From Cristatella mucedo (taxonomy: Eukaryota; Bryozoa; Phylactolaemata; Cristatellidae), in contig WPIO01000006.1 of NCBI GenBank assembly GCA_009760855.2, forward strand, positions 6,357,501-6,375,000: a stretch of DNA of 17,500 bases, read 5' to 3'. Positions 1 through 10,230 of this stretch are shown piece by piece. How positions within the stretch are numbered: the first letter of the stretch is position 1; the number at the start of each line of letters is the position of its first letter. The notes under the pieces were generated by a model. It did no database searches, had not been told where the DNA came from, and saw only the letters and a program-made list of their open reading frames with translations. The position numbers were made by a program, and so were the translations under genes.

Positions 1-125
1 GAGGGAGGGAGACGGAGAGGGAGAGAGAGAGAGAGAGGGAGGGAGAGAGGGAGAGAGAGAGGGAGGGAGGGAGGGAGGAAAAGAGGGAGAGAGAGAGAGA
101 GAGGGAGAGAGGGCGGGAGGGAGAG

Positions 126-156
<31 letters not shown>
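1..156. repeat. GA/GGGA purine tract
   Basis: This is a polypurine stretch of interspersed GA, GGGA and GAAA units that runs off the left edge of the window. Confidence 0.95.
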
Positions 157-540
157 ACAACAGCTGAAGATTGAGTGAGTAAGACCAGTCGAAGAGACTG
201 GGAATGTGCGTACGTGTGCATATGTGTTTTGTGCTTTCGTATAGTGCCTCTGCGTATGCGTGCAAGTTAGTAAAGAGAGCGAGGGGAGAGAGCTGAGTAA
301 GCCACCGTATCGACTGCACCGCAGTAAGCCGGCTGACCGAAGGGGCGGCGGGGGGGGGGCAGTTTAGTCAGGTACGAAGTCCCGTATGCGCAGCTGACGC
401 GCATAGAGACGCGCCGAGCAGAGACCGCCCAGCCATCGTAGGCATCGCACAGCACCAAAGTAGCCAGATTGGACGTCAAGGACCAAATCCACGGCGAGCA
501 GCATGTGCAGCGACCACGCGATCGGCGGGGCTCTCAATAA

Positions 541-739
541 TCTCCTCCTCCTCCTCCTCCTCCTCCTCCTCCTCCTCCTCCTCCTCCTCCTCCTCCTCCT
601 CCTCCTCCTCCTCCTCCTCCTCCTCCTCCTCCTCCCTCCTCCTCTCCTCATCCTCCTCCCTCCTCCTCCTCTCTCCTCCTCCTCACCCTCCTCCTCCTCC
701 TCCTCCTCCTTCTTCTCCTCCTCCTCCTTCTCCTCCTCG
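541..739. repeat. (TCC)n trinucleotide repeat
   Basis: The tract is a nearly pure TCC/CTC array for its first 90 bases or so, then degenerates with CCC, TCT and TTC interruptions. It creates artificial poly-Leu, poly-Ser and poly-Arg reading frames. Confidence 0.97.
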
Positions 740-1581
740 CCTCGTGCGGCCGCTTCACGAGCAGCTTGGCTTAAGGAGCAGCTCGCTCTAGACCGAGGAG
801 AAAGTCTTCGACGCAATGCGAAGCAACTCCCCAACGGATTGCGTGCGGCGATGGGACGCTTGCCCCGCAGCCTGTGCTCTTCTTCCGAGGGGATCGCGCC
901 CGGATCCTCCTCTCCTCACGACACGAGCGCTGACAGGTCTAGGTCGCGTGTCGGATGCGCGATCGCGGGCAGGCAGACGCTCTCGTCCCGACCATCCGGT
1001 CCAAACATCGCGGACGCGGCGGACTACTCCTACGGCCTTGAGCGTTTGCGGCTAGCGCACTAGGGCTGCGGCGCCCGAACCTACCGGGGCAGGTGGCGAG
1101 CGAAAATTGCATTAGCACACAATCTAGAACGAAGGGTGTCAAGGTGGCGAAGTGCTTGATTCGTCAGCCACGGGCGAACCAGTCCGATGAGAAAAGAGAG
1201 GACCGGAAACGGCAGCTGCGAAGCAGTCAGCTCCGACGGCGCACGTGCGGCTCCCATGCGAAATCGCTCAGGTCACGACGACGAACCACCCGAAGTCAGC
1301 GACGCCCGAGCCCGCGGTTACAAATGAGGCGTGCGGCCTCCACCTTCGGACAGAACCAGGCCGCTGGCGCTTGTAATAGTGCTAGTCTCAGCCGAAGTGC
1401 GACATATACTGGCGACGCCTGAACCTCGTACCGCGGCTAGCAACTTGTAAGCGCAGCACAAGTACACGCACGTATGCCAACAGTAACGGAATACGGCAGC
1501 GGCGTAGAATGACCGTAACATAACATAACAAGTCCGTATCCATTGCGTAAACTGAAGTCTGAATTTTGAAACCCCGGAGGA

Positions 1582-1617
1582 TCGCAGGCGATCGGTCAGC
1601 TGACAGATCGCCTGCGA
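1582..1617. repeat. 36-bp near-perfect palindrome
   Basis: Arms TCGCAGGCGATC (1582-1593) and GATCGCCTGCGA (1606-1617) are exact reverse complements. They enclose G-GTCAGCTGAC-A, whose central ten bases are themselves a perfect palindrome. Only one pair (1594/1605) is mismatched. It could form a cruciform or be the end of a DNA element. Confidence 0.85.
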
Positions 1618-1964
1618 CATCTGACATCTGACCGATGACATGTCCGCGACGTACACGAACGGCTCCTCGGCCTCCTCGGGTTCAAATCAGTTCAGCTGTC
1701 AAAATATCGACTTCGGAAGTGCAGCCAACCGAATATTTCTAGGCTTCCGCTCGTATGCGGCCACGGTCGTAGATTAAAGTACAATCAGCTCCAAGCTCCA
1801 ATAGAATTCAGGAACTGCGAATAATAAACGCCAGCTATAGTACGGCATATTAAGGACGCCGCAGTTTAAGCCCCATCGGGGCCATCTCGAATCCTGAGTG
1901 CGCGCGGGAGCGTGCTTCCGGCCAATATTGCGTTCCGGGGCCTGCCCCTCCGAACTGCGCCGGG

Positions 1965-2110
1965 GTGCCCCTGGGTCTTTGCCCAGAAGGCAAGGTGCTC
2001 GCTCGACATGATCCGGAGGTCGCGGATTCAAGTCCTGCAGCGAGCGAATGCCTTATGGTCCACTGCAGGCGGTGGCGATGGCCACGAAGGCTCTTGTGCT
2101 GCGACACAAA
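1965..2110 (+). mobile_element. tRNA-derived SINE, family 2 (copy 1)
   Basis: A box A-like TTGCCCAGAAGG (1979-1990) is followed by a clear box B, GATTCAAGTCC (2025-2035), at tRNA-like spacing. The downstream GGTGGCGATGGCC (from about 2070) and TCTTGTGCT are echoed at 8946-8985 after another tRNA-like head, supporting a dispersed family. It does not fold as an intact tRNA. Confidence 0.5.
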
Positions 2111-2164
2111 TGAGGCGGTAAAATTAGCCGCGACACCCTTTGACGAGCTTTTCCGTTCGCGGCT

Positions 2165-2300
2165 GCCCTAGACCAAGCCTGTGGGTAGAGCGCTCGCCTT
2201 CAACGGCCTAGGGCGTGGGCTCAAGCCCTACGGCACATCTGACACGCCTGGAGAAAGATCGATTTCTCCTGGAGCGCGATAATGTAACTTAACGTATCGT
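2165..2300 (+). mobile_element. tRNA-headed SINE, family 1 (copy 1)
   Basis: The head reads GTGGGTAGAGCGCTCGCCTT (2181-2200), a typical tRNA D-arm to anticodon-arm sequence, and a box B-like GGGCTCAAGCCC (2217-2228). A hairpin follows with perfect 7-bp arms GGAGAAA (2250-2256) and TTTCTCC (2263-2269), nested between degraded CGCC/GGAGCG bases. This corresponds to the tail of the copy at 2806-2915. Confidence 0.65.
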
Positions 2301-2810
2301 AACGTACGTCTGTAACTTTACAAAGCCACAAAGACCACGTGGGTGTTACGCAGGAGAGTTTTGTATAGCGCACTCACAGCCCAAGCGGCTTTCGGTAGCC
2401 AACAGACTTCGTCTCACGCAGCAAAGAGAAAGTGGGAAGCGTAGCAGAGTGAGTCGGGAGAGAGCAGCTGCTCAGGACCGCTGCAGAAAACAACGTGCCA
2501 CAGTCGGCAGCAGGAGAGAAGTTGTCGTTGCGTAAGAATTTCGGAAGCGAGTTCCACAGTCTGGGACCTGCAGAGCTAAAGCTTCCGTCGCCGACGGTCT
2601 CTAAGCGGAGAAATGGAACGGCTAATTTATTGTTCATACAAGACCTGAGGGCACGAGGAGGCTGAAACTGGTGCAGCAGTTCAGCCAGGTATGGAGGAGC
2701 CAAGCCGTGGTGGGCCTTGTGGGTCAACGTAAGAACTTTGCTCTGTATCCGTTGATCAATCGGCAGCCATCCTAGCTTTTTTAGCAAAGGAGATACGTGG
2801 TCAAACCTCT
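2290..2810 (-). mobile_element. LINE 3' fragment, family A (copy 1), reverse-transcriptase C-terminal tail
   Basis: On the minus strand, from about 2800, the frame reads FDHVSPLLKKLGWLP, then LAPPYLAELL, then GPRLWNSLPKFLRND. This is the conserved segment after the catalytic reverse-transcriptase core in CR1/L2-type LINEs. The frame stops at 2374. The 3' untranslated part (2300-2400) and the LWNSLP region match the opposite-strand copy at 8150-8500. Everything upstream, including the catalytic region, is missing, as in typical 5' truncation. It is not functional. Confidence 0.85.
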
Positions 2811-2915
2811 AGGTCTGACTGAGGTCGTGGGCTCGAGCCCTGAGGTATATGTGAAGCGCCTGAATAGAGATTTAGTTCTCTTGAGGCGCTATACTAATGA
2901 ATTATATATAAGCTG
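2806..2915 (+). mobile_element. SINE family 1 (copy 2), 5'-truncated head with LINE-type tail
   Basis: The box B region GGTCGTGGGCTCGAGCCC (2823-2840) is tRNA-like. The tail has outer stem AGCGCC (2855-2860) / GGCGCT (2885-2890) and inner stem AGAGA (2866-2870) / TCTCT (2877-2881), then TGAATTATATATA. The tail closely matches the 3' end of the TAA-tailed LINE at 6545-6620 read on the minus strand, suggesting use of that LINE's reverse transcriptase. Confidence 0.75.
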
Positions 2916-3660
2916 ACCAACGCCAGTTGTCGAAGGGAAGGTAGGATCCTCGTATATGCTGCTGCTTTAAGGCGACCGCGAGGGCGGTGCAATTATTTAA
3001 TACATTATATGCGCCTAGCTCATACTTTCGAGTAGTAGTTCGGCATATTTTTGTTGCTATTTATAGTTATTGCTTTCGAACCTCACCGGACAAACATCAA
3101 TTAGCATGCTCTTAATTCAACCGGAGATTTTATTAGCGAGGTCGAAGGACGACTTTCGATGAAAACACGTCTTGCCAGTGTTGTTGTAAACCTCGTTCCG
3201 GATATACGAGAGATCACTGCCTGTGGACTCGCTTCGCTGAGTCATGGCTGACAGCGTTTCGCCATCTTGCCGCGTGACGGAATGATGCCATCTTGCCGCG
3301 TGACGGAAGGACGACTTTTCTCGCTTTAATTAGTAGAGAGGTGTTAATCAGAAAAACTTGGGATAGTTGAAGTACGTAATCAAAATTTATCTTTTAAAAT
3401 GTACAGTGAGCAAAAACTTGGTTTTCTGTTCTCATTTTCCGGCTGTTTCTCAATAAAGCCCGCGAGATGTCAATTAGAGTGCGATGACCGGCTTCCGGTG
3501 GCTCCGAGTGCGTAGATCGACTGGCCTTGTGACCTTCGCATATGCATAAACTAGCGAGGTGCAACTAAAATCTTAGGGGCACTATGCGATACAATGCCCG
3601 TGAATCGCTTCGTCGATGCAAATACTGCTACGCTGACCAAGTAAATGACGGCGATTCGTA
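2916..3660. other. Non-coding stretch with a 26-bp tandem duplication
   Basis: No gene was recognised. The only structure seen is a direct repeat, GCCATCTTGCCGCGTGACGG plus AA, at 3261-3282 and again at 3287-3308 (period 26). Confidence 0.6.
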
Positions 3661-3867
3661 GTTTCACCACCGGGTGCGTACCCTACCTCAGGCGCTCACG
3701 ATCCGCCGAATGGCACCGGCACTTCTTAGTTGGCCTCCTACCCGCGCCGCTCGATTGAAACCCGTTGAGAAAGAGCGCCGCCGAGGTGACGAGCCGCCTC
3801 GAAGCTGGCTCGACAGCGCCCGCACCCAGCGCGCGCGGCGTCGCGCTAGCGACGCCGCGCGCTGCGA

Positions 3868-3945
3868 GCGTCGCTTTCGTTCATTTCCGTTCATTTCAGT
3901 TCATTTTCGTTTCATTCCGTTCATTTTTCGTTCATTTGTCTTCTT
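3868..3945. repeat. Degenerate TTTCRTTCAT tandem repeat
   Basis: About seven imperfect units of roughly 10 bp (TTCGTTCATT, TCCGTTCATT and similar) occur in a row in otherwise GC-rich DNA. Confidence 0.7.
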
Positions 3946-4408
3946 TTCCACCGGCTACGCTTCGGCCGTGAAAACCGCCAGCAGAACGCGAATTGAGCTC
4001 GACGCTCCTGCCCGCTCGCTCGCTGCGCCGCTGCCGGGCCCCGCCTTCCGCCCCTCCCGGCCAGCTCGCCGCCCCCCCCCCCCGATGCTATCCGAGCGGC
4101 TCTCTCAAGACTGCGGGCGGCGGCGGCGAGTGGCCCTCCTCCGCTGGCGGCCGACGCGCGTCGGCGAGCGCATGCGCGGCGCCGCCGCCGCTGCCGCCGC
4201 CAAACTAAGCGAGCCGAAGTCCAAACAGGTGGCGCGTCGCTTGAGCCTAAGTGCTTAACGCTTACATTATGCGGTCGGCTCCTACACCGCGAGCTACTGC
4301 CGCCGCCGAGCCGCCGGCCCGGCAATCGTGAAAAGATGGTCGCCGCCCCGCCCCCTCTTTCGGTCCAATGCGAGTTTGATTTCGCCGCGAGCGACCGAAG
4401 GCTCCAGC

Positions 4409-4524
<116 letters not shown>

Positions 4525-4676
4525 TATTAGCCGACGCTACGCGTCCTCTTGTCGTTGCAAGCGGCGGCGGCGGTCCACCGCGCCGCAGCCGCCTCTGCCG
4601 CCCTCGTTCGCTTTACGATGCGAGGCACCGCAGCAGCTTTTTATCCGCCGCGCGTTTCTTTTGATGTCGCCGCCTG

Positions 4677-4726
4677 CCAATCAGAGACGTGCCGCTACGC
4701 AGGCCGCCCGGTGACTGAATTATAAA
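4677..4726 (+). promoter_or_regulatory. CCAAT plus TATA core promoter
   Basis: A CCAAT box (CCAATCAGAG, 4677-4686) lies about 40 bp upstream of a TATA box (TATAAA, 4721-4726) in CpG-rich DNA. The spacing is that of a classical RNA polymerase II promoter, predicting a start near 4750. A strong splice donor follows at 4850. No gene was recognised immediately downstream, and notum, about 7 kb away on the same strand, is one candidate. This is a motif-only call. Confidence 0.45.
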
Positions 4727-4749
4727 TGAAAGCAGCCGGTGCCGAAATG

Positions 4750-4849
4750 CCGCTGCATCCGCCGCCGGCTGCTGCTGTTCAGCGTTGCCAGCCAGACGTC
4801 CGACATCGCGAGGAAGTTCGCCAGCGGATCTCTGTAAACCGCTCGCTCG
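4750..4849 (+). other. Possible untranslated first exon with strong splice donor
   Basis: The stretch after the TATA box ends at CTCG^GTAAGTGAG (GT at 4850-4851), a near-consensus donor. An ATG at 4747 opens 34 codons to the donor (MPLHPPPAAAVQ...), but it sits at or upstream of the expected start site and resembles nothing known, so an untranslated exon is more likely. It could splice to the acceptor at 11856 in front of the notum start. That link is inference. Confidence 0.35.
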
Positions 4850-4962
4850 GTAAGTGAGCCGCCGCCACCGGCGCCGGCGCCGAGGCCGCCGGCCGCTACC
4901 GGCGTCTCTCGGCGGACTTGCAGCGCCTAGGCGCCGCCGCCTCATCGCAAGCCGGCAAAGCC

Positions 4963-4981
4963 CTGTTGCTGCTGCTGTTGA

Positions 4982-5012
<31 letters not shown>

Positions 5013-5049
5013 GCTGCTGCTGCTACTGTGCTGTGCTGCTGCTGCTGCT
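4963..5049. repeat. (CTG)n trinucleotide repeat
   Basis: A CTG/GCT array with a few CTA, TTG and ATG interruptions lies just downstream of the possible donor at 4850, so it would be in the first intron of that transcript. Confidence 0.95.
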
Positions 5050-5535
5050 AATGACATTAGGAGTCGCCGTGGAGGAGTCGTCTTGGTAGAGAGGGAAATT
5101 ACACGTGCGCTTCTCGCTCGTGAGAGGTAGCTCGCTCTTAAAGCGGCCTTCGCCAGGAGCCGATCGCCGTGCTAGTAGTGGTGTCCGGTGCGAAGCAGCG
5201 GCGGGGGCGAATGCAAGCGAAAAGGTTCGACCGCTCGGCTGCTCGGCTGTAGCCTGCTACGGCGGTCGGCGGCGCGACGCCGGCAGCGGCGATGGCGCGC
5301 GAGCGCGAGCCCCTTCGCGCTCCTGGCGGAGAGGATTTTATTTTGGGAAACTAGAGTGCTCCGATGCACTTCGATCGGCAAGCCTGCTCCGCGGGCGCAG
5401 TCGTTCGCTCGCTTCGCCAGAAAGCGAAACCGGAGCGGCAGCAGTGGGGCCAGGACGAAAGGGGCGGAAGCTCTGGCGGCAGAACCGTGAAACCAAGCAA
5501 AGTGCTCGTAGCTCGGCGATTCTGCAGCTTCGTCG

Positions 5536-5541
<6 letters not shown>

Positions 5542-5598
<57 letters not shown>

Positions 5599-5644
5599 TT
5601 GCTTTCTCTTTCTCTCCGTTCTCCGCTCTCCATCGCTTGCACGC

Positions 5645-5724
<80 letters not shown>

Positions 5725-5770
5725 TCCCTCCCCCTCTCGCTCTCTCTCCCTCTCCCTCTCCCCACCCTCT
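5542..5770. repeat. Two (CT)n arrays
   Basis: Pure CT runs at 5542-5594 and 5648-5720 are separated by about 50 bp and followed by a degenerate CCCTCT tail to about 5770. Confidence 0.97.
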
Positions 5771-5774
5771 CCTT

Positions 5775-6240
5775 ACGTTTGAGTTTCGTCGTCGGAGCCG
5801 TTCTGGACCGCCTGACCTCTCTCGGATGAACCTGTGAACTTCTGTAGCAAATTGCAAGAAAATTTGTCCTGCAGCAAATTTCGCTCGCCGAAGCGAAACT
5901 AAGCTCGCGATCTATTCTGCGGAAATGCGCGCGCCTAGGAGACGTTCTGCTGAGGACGTCGTCATAGCAACCGGACTAGCGCCTCACTGGGATTACCAGA
6001 CTAAGATTCGCAGCCATTCCGAACACGCTTGCGCGTGACGTAGATGAGTCGTTGAGATAGCAGCGGCATTCCGCCAGTGCTCTGGGCGCTGTGGACACTG
6101 CGAGCTAGAGCGCATGGAAGCGATCGTTATTTCTGCCGAGTGGCTGAATTCGCCTCCTCCTCAACTGTTTCTTTCCTGTAACGGAGTCACCATTCCTTAA
6201 AGTGCTAGCAGTGGTCGTTAGGTGTCGGTTCTCTGTTTCT
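5775..6240. other. Unannotated unique-looking sequence
   Basis: This is about 465 bp with no recognisable exon, RNA gene or repeat. Confidence 0.5.
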
Positions 6241-6245
6241 ATCTA

Positions 6246-6530
6246 TCTCTGTCTCTGTCACTGTCTCTGTCACTGTCTCTGTCACTGTCTCTGTCTCTGT
6301 CTCTGTCTCTGTCTCTGTCTCTGTCTCTGTCTCTGTCTCTGTCTCTGTCTCTGTCTCTGTCTCTGTCTCTGTCTCTGTCTCTGTCTGTCTCTGTCTCTGT
6401 CTCTGTCTCTGTCTCTGTCTCTGTCTCTGTCTCTGTCTCTGTCTCTGTCTCTGTCTCTGTCTCTGTCTCTGTCTCTGTCTCTGTCTCTGTCTCTGTCTCT
6501 GTCTCTGTCTCTGTCTCTGTCTCTGTCTCT
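6246..6530. repeat. (CTGTCT)n hexanucleotide array, left block
   Basis: About 47 units of CTGTCT occur with a phase slip near 6386, and CTGTCA variants at the left end. The array stops abruptly at the TAA tail of a LINE at 6531. Confidence 0.97.
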
Positions 6531-6720
6531 ATAATAATAATAATAATAATAATAATTCACTTGATAAAGCGCCCTCAGAGAACTCAATCTCTCTCTAGGC
6601 GCTTTACATTTGCTGTAAAGTGAAATGCAATTGAATGGTAAGTAAAATCATGCTTGAAAAACAAACGAGATGAATAATATGGTTAGGGGTGACATGCACA
6701 GGGTCAGCGTGCAAATGTGG
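6531..6720 (-). mobile_element. 5'-truncated TAA-tailed LINE (family X) tail inside a CTGTCT array
   Basis: On the minus strand the element ends in (ATT)n (6531-6556). It is preceded by a hairpin with outer stem AGCGCC (6568-6573) / GGCGCT (6598-6603) and inner stem AGAGA (6577-6581) / TCTCT (6588-6592). Its sequence, including GGTTAGGGGTGACATGCACA (6680-6699), matches the copy beginning at 16683. Only about 190 bp remain, with no coding part. Confidence 0.85.
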
Positions 6721-6872
6721 TTAGTCTCTGTCTCTGTCTCTGCCTCTGTCTCTGTCTCTGTCTCTGTCTCTGCCTCTGTCTCTGCCTCTGTCTCCGTCTC
6801 TGTCTCTGTATTTGTCTCTGCTTCTGTATCTGTATTTGTGTCTTCGTCTCTGTCTGTCTCTGTCTATTTACC
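6721..6872. repeat. Degenerate (CTGTCT)n array, right block
   Basis: The same hexamer resumes immediately after the LINE fragment, with CTGCCT, CCGTCT and GTATTTGT variants. It is more diverged than the left block. Confidence 0.93.
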
Positions 6873-8150
6873 GTAGAGCCTAGCTACATGCAACCTCCAT
6901 ATATACATTCTGCATACTCTCTTCTTTGCTTCGAAGTTTCCTAAACGGACTTTAGCTGTCACGCTACATTTATAGTGTCCTCTAGCAGACATACATGCAG
7001 CCTACTTCTTGGCTTAGGCTGTGTGTAGAAAGAAAACCGCGTGCTGATGCTGCCGGGCGCCGGCTGCATCACTTTCCCGTCTAGACAAGCTGAATGAGGT
7101 CCCGGAATCAGGGTGAAGACACGATGCACTTGGGATGGAAACTACTCGTCAAATTAGAGAGCATTGTTGATGGAAACTCGCAAAATGCCTCAGCGGGTGC
7201 CTGCATCGCTACAAGCTACAGCTCAGCAAGCACTTGAAGGTCTCGCTCGTCCACGACCCGACGGTTCTGGCTTTGAGGCACTATTGAAGAGTGATGTGGC
7301 TGTGATGGAAGTGCGCGAGATACGTGCGATTGAAACACGAATGCATAGAACGTCAGTAGGAATTCCAGAATCCCAAGCATCAAGTCGCCGGTGCACTGCC
7401 TCGAGCAGGTCAGACTTGTTCACTAGACGTCTGTCTTGCCAGCTTCGAGTAAGTCGAAAGGGCGATGCGTGTGCAGGGAGCGGGCAGTACCGGCTCTTAA
7501 AAATGGCGTATTAATACGAGGCGTCCGAAAGTGGCCGCAGCTTTAGATGTTCGTACTGGTAGCAACATGAGAAGCTGGATATGCAGATGAAAAGCGCCAT
7601 CTGCTGAACGAGAGGATTCGTGTGCCACCCAAGAAGAACTGCGCGGTCGCTTATTGTCACGTGTTTGAAGGCCGACCATTGTCAGCCAATCACAAAGTAG
7701 CACTCCGATCATGCGGGCTCGGCGATTACTGCGGCATGAAAGCCCGCGCTGTTTCGTTGTCTCGCCTAAGGCAACCTCCGGCGTTGCTGCGCGGCCAACA
7801 GAAAATGGGTTTAACTTAAGGGTCATTAGTAGCAGCAGTATCAGGAGCAAGTGCAGCGATCGATCAGTTTTCGTCCTTTTCACCGCCCTCCGTCTGCTCG
7901 GAATCATTTTCGTCAGATTTGGGGGCATTTGGCAAAACTAACTTGTCTTGTGCATATTGCGTGCATATTGAGGATTGCATCGTCTTATTCGAGGGCGGCG
8001 TAGAGCCGAAAGGGCTTAAACTGACACGGCGCTATCTATGTACGATTGCATAAGTGCGATTGCAGTACTAAAGACCAGTCGCCAGCGGTGGAAGCTCACC
8101 CCCCCCCCAATTACAATGTTAGGCACCGGACGAAACGTATACGCCATTTC
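6873..8150. other. Unannotated sequence
   Basis: No exon, RNA gene or repeat was confidently identified. An open frame of about 115 codons at 7170-7514 (METRKMPQRVPAS...) resembles no known family and lacks supporting signals. Confidence 0.4.
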
Positions 8151-8500
8151 ATAAGCCGCATACCCCATACAAGAAGCCTCGGCTGCCGACATCAGCTAGA
8201 CTGTGGAACTCACTTCCACAAATCCTATGCAACGACAACTACTCTCCTACTGCCGACTATGGCTCATCCTTTTCAGCGGTCCTGAGCTGCTACTTCAATG
8301 CTACTCACTCCTCAACTGCTCTCCTGGCTCTGCTATGCTTCCCACTTTCTCTTTGTTGCGTGAGACGCAGTCTGTTGGCTACCGAATGCGTACCGAAAGC
8401 CGTTTAGGCTGTAAGTGCACTATACAAAACTCTCCTGCGTAACACCCACATAGTCTTTATGGCTTTGTGGAGTTACAGACAGAGATACATTACATTACAT
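8150..8500 (+). mobile_element. LINE 3' fragment, family A (copy 2)
   Basis: Read from 8180 in frame, the + strand gives RLWNSLPQILCNDNYSPTAD and continues to a stop at 8405-8407. This parallels the minus-strand copy at 2290-2810. The shared 3' region (8341-8480) includes ACAAAACTCTCCTGCGTAAC. It ends in an ACATT repeat (8485-8500), so the family tail differs from the TAA-tailed LINE. Upstream coding sequence is degraded or absent. Confidence 0.82.
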
Positions 8501-8859
8501 CAGCGAAAACTCTCTCGCCGTGCACTGCTAGATGTTTGAACTGCTAGCTCTTCGTAAACTTTTCCAGCCGACCGGACGAGAAAACTGGCGCATCGGTCGC
8601 AACCAGTCGCCCCAGCTATTCGGCCAACTAGCTTGCTTTCTGTCAGATCAACTCGCCCCCGTCGTCAGAAAGACGGGCTGACCTTGACACTGCTGAAGTA
8701 CCCAGTTCGCGAGCATCGAGGCTCGCTGACCTCGCAGCTACGCGTCGGCTGCAGAGTCAGTTGGCTGCCTAAGGCCAAGTACTCGTCCCCTTTTCGTGGA
8801 TGACGGTAGCCTGACTTGGTAGTTCTTGCAGCCCGGAGGAGTCTTTGGCTCCTTTGACG

Positions 8860-8990
8860 CTGGGTCCTAGCCAATGGTTAAGGTGCTTGCACCTAACCGC
8901 CAGCCTCGAGAACTGCAGCGGCCAAGCCGATATCGGCCTCTCCAAATGGTGGCGATAAGCCGTTGTAATGCTCCTCGTGCTTGAGGCTAT
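8860..8990 (+). mobile_element. tRNA-derived SINE, family 2 (copy 2)
   Basis: A box A match TAGCCAATGGTTAAGG (8868-8883) lies in a tRNA-like segment, but box B is degraded. The flanking CTGGGTCCTAGCC and the downstream GGTGGCGATAAGCC match the arrangement at 1965-2110. Confidence 0.45.
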
Positions 8991-9267
8991 TTAATTAAGC
9001 TAAACTTTACTTTTTAAGTCTCTCTCGTTTAATGCAATGATTTGTATCTCGATACTTTGCATAGTCACCGCCGCTGCTCATTTGCGAGCTGCACTCAATT
9101 CCCGCAGGTAAGCCACTGTGAAATAAAATAAACAGGTGCTTTCGCGGCACGCCCAGTCGCGTTAATACGCCGTTTCCAAATCTCAGCGTCTCTCTTTAAA
9201 ACGCACTTTGTATGCAAAGGAAACATTTGGGGACGCCCGTGCCTAAAGAGCGCTTTTCGTGACAGCT

Positions 9268-9378
9268 ACACACACCCGCACGCGCACACACGCACACACA
9301 CGCACGCACGCACGCACACAAACGCACGCACACACACACATATACATATACATATATACATACATACATATATATATA

Positions 9379-9443
<65 letters not shown>
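9268..9443. repeat. Compound (CA)n-(TA/CATA)n-(TG)n repeat
   Basis: A CA/CGCA array (9268-9339) passes into CATA/TATA (9340-9414) and then a pure TG run (9415-9443). CA on one side and TG on the other give the tract inverted-repeat character and hairpin potential. Confidence 0.95.
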
Positions 9444-9447
<4 letters not shown>

Positions 9448-9449
9448 CT

Positions 9450-10080
9450 TTAATTCCGCCCATCGTTCCTGCTTTACCTTCTAACGGCTTCCGGTTTCTC
9501 CCATCTCACCGGTTACCCTTTATCCTTCGCCATCCACCGTCAGGCCGTTTTCGGTCCCCAACGCGCTGGGTCCTTGACCCCATGCAGGTAGAATCGCCAA
9601 CCGATTGGAACGCTTTTCGCAAGTTGGGTCTTACTTCGACGCTTTTTTCCGGGTTCTCGTGTCGCGTGACCCCTGCTCGCCATCCGGAACTGGAATGACC
9701 TAAGCATTATGTATTGCCTCTTCTCCTTCTCGCTTAGGAAAGCAAGGTGTGCGCTAGCCCACTTTGTGTAGCTGTGCCCGGTTCTAACGCTCACAGAGTT
9801 TTGCTCGTTCACTAGACCACCCGTGGAAGGAGACTGGGATGCAACGTCGGGACGCAAAGGCATAAGCGACACCTGGCGGTGCGATTTGACCCATTTCGAA
9901 AGACTAGTTTGGGGCTTTGTAGTTTCCGGTGGCATTCGAAAGCCGAACGCTGTCGTCCTCTCTCACCATTCACGGAAGCCACCCTGCCCTGCACAGATAC
10001 GGCTTACCCGGACGGCAGGTGGGTCGGATACTCGCTGTCTTAGCTAGCGAGACCTCCGCGAGTCGGCTGCTCGGCAATTA
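9450..10080. other. Unannotated sequence
   Basis: No gene was recognised. GGTTCTAACGC at about 9780 weakly resembles a box B, but there is no convincing partner box A. Confidence 0.35.
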
Positions 10081-10105
10081 GCTCCAGTCCCGGAAGGCCG
10101 TGATG

Positions 10106-10178
10106 AATAGAGAGAGAGCGAGAGGGAGAGAGCAAGGGAGGGGGAGGAGTAGAGAGAGAGAGAGAGAAGGGGAGAGAG

Positions 10179-10211
<33 letters not shown>

Positions 10212-10230
10212 CAGAGAGAGAGAGAGAGCA
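10106..10230. repeat. Imperfect GA repeat
   Basis: GA-rich array interrupted by GGGA, GCA and GTA units. Confidence 0.93.

Noticed and set aside
364-1063. Long open frames with poly-Leu, poly-Arg and poly-Ser on both strands
   Set aside because: They are produced by the (TCC)n array being free of stop codons; the flanks have no recognisable protein or splice signals.
1979-2240. Functional tRNA genes at the box A/box B matches
   Set aside because: The acceptor and anticodon stems do not pair properly and the sequences continue into SINE bodies.
7170-7514. Single-exon gene of about 115 codons
   Set aside because: No recognised domain, promoter or poly(A) signal; the length is within chance for this base composition.
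8046-8285. Protein-coding frame at 8046-8285
   Set aside because: It is an out-of-frame shadow of the LINE fragment, which reads correctly from 8180 in another frame.
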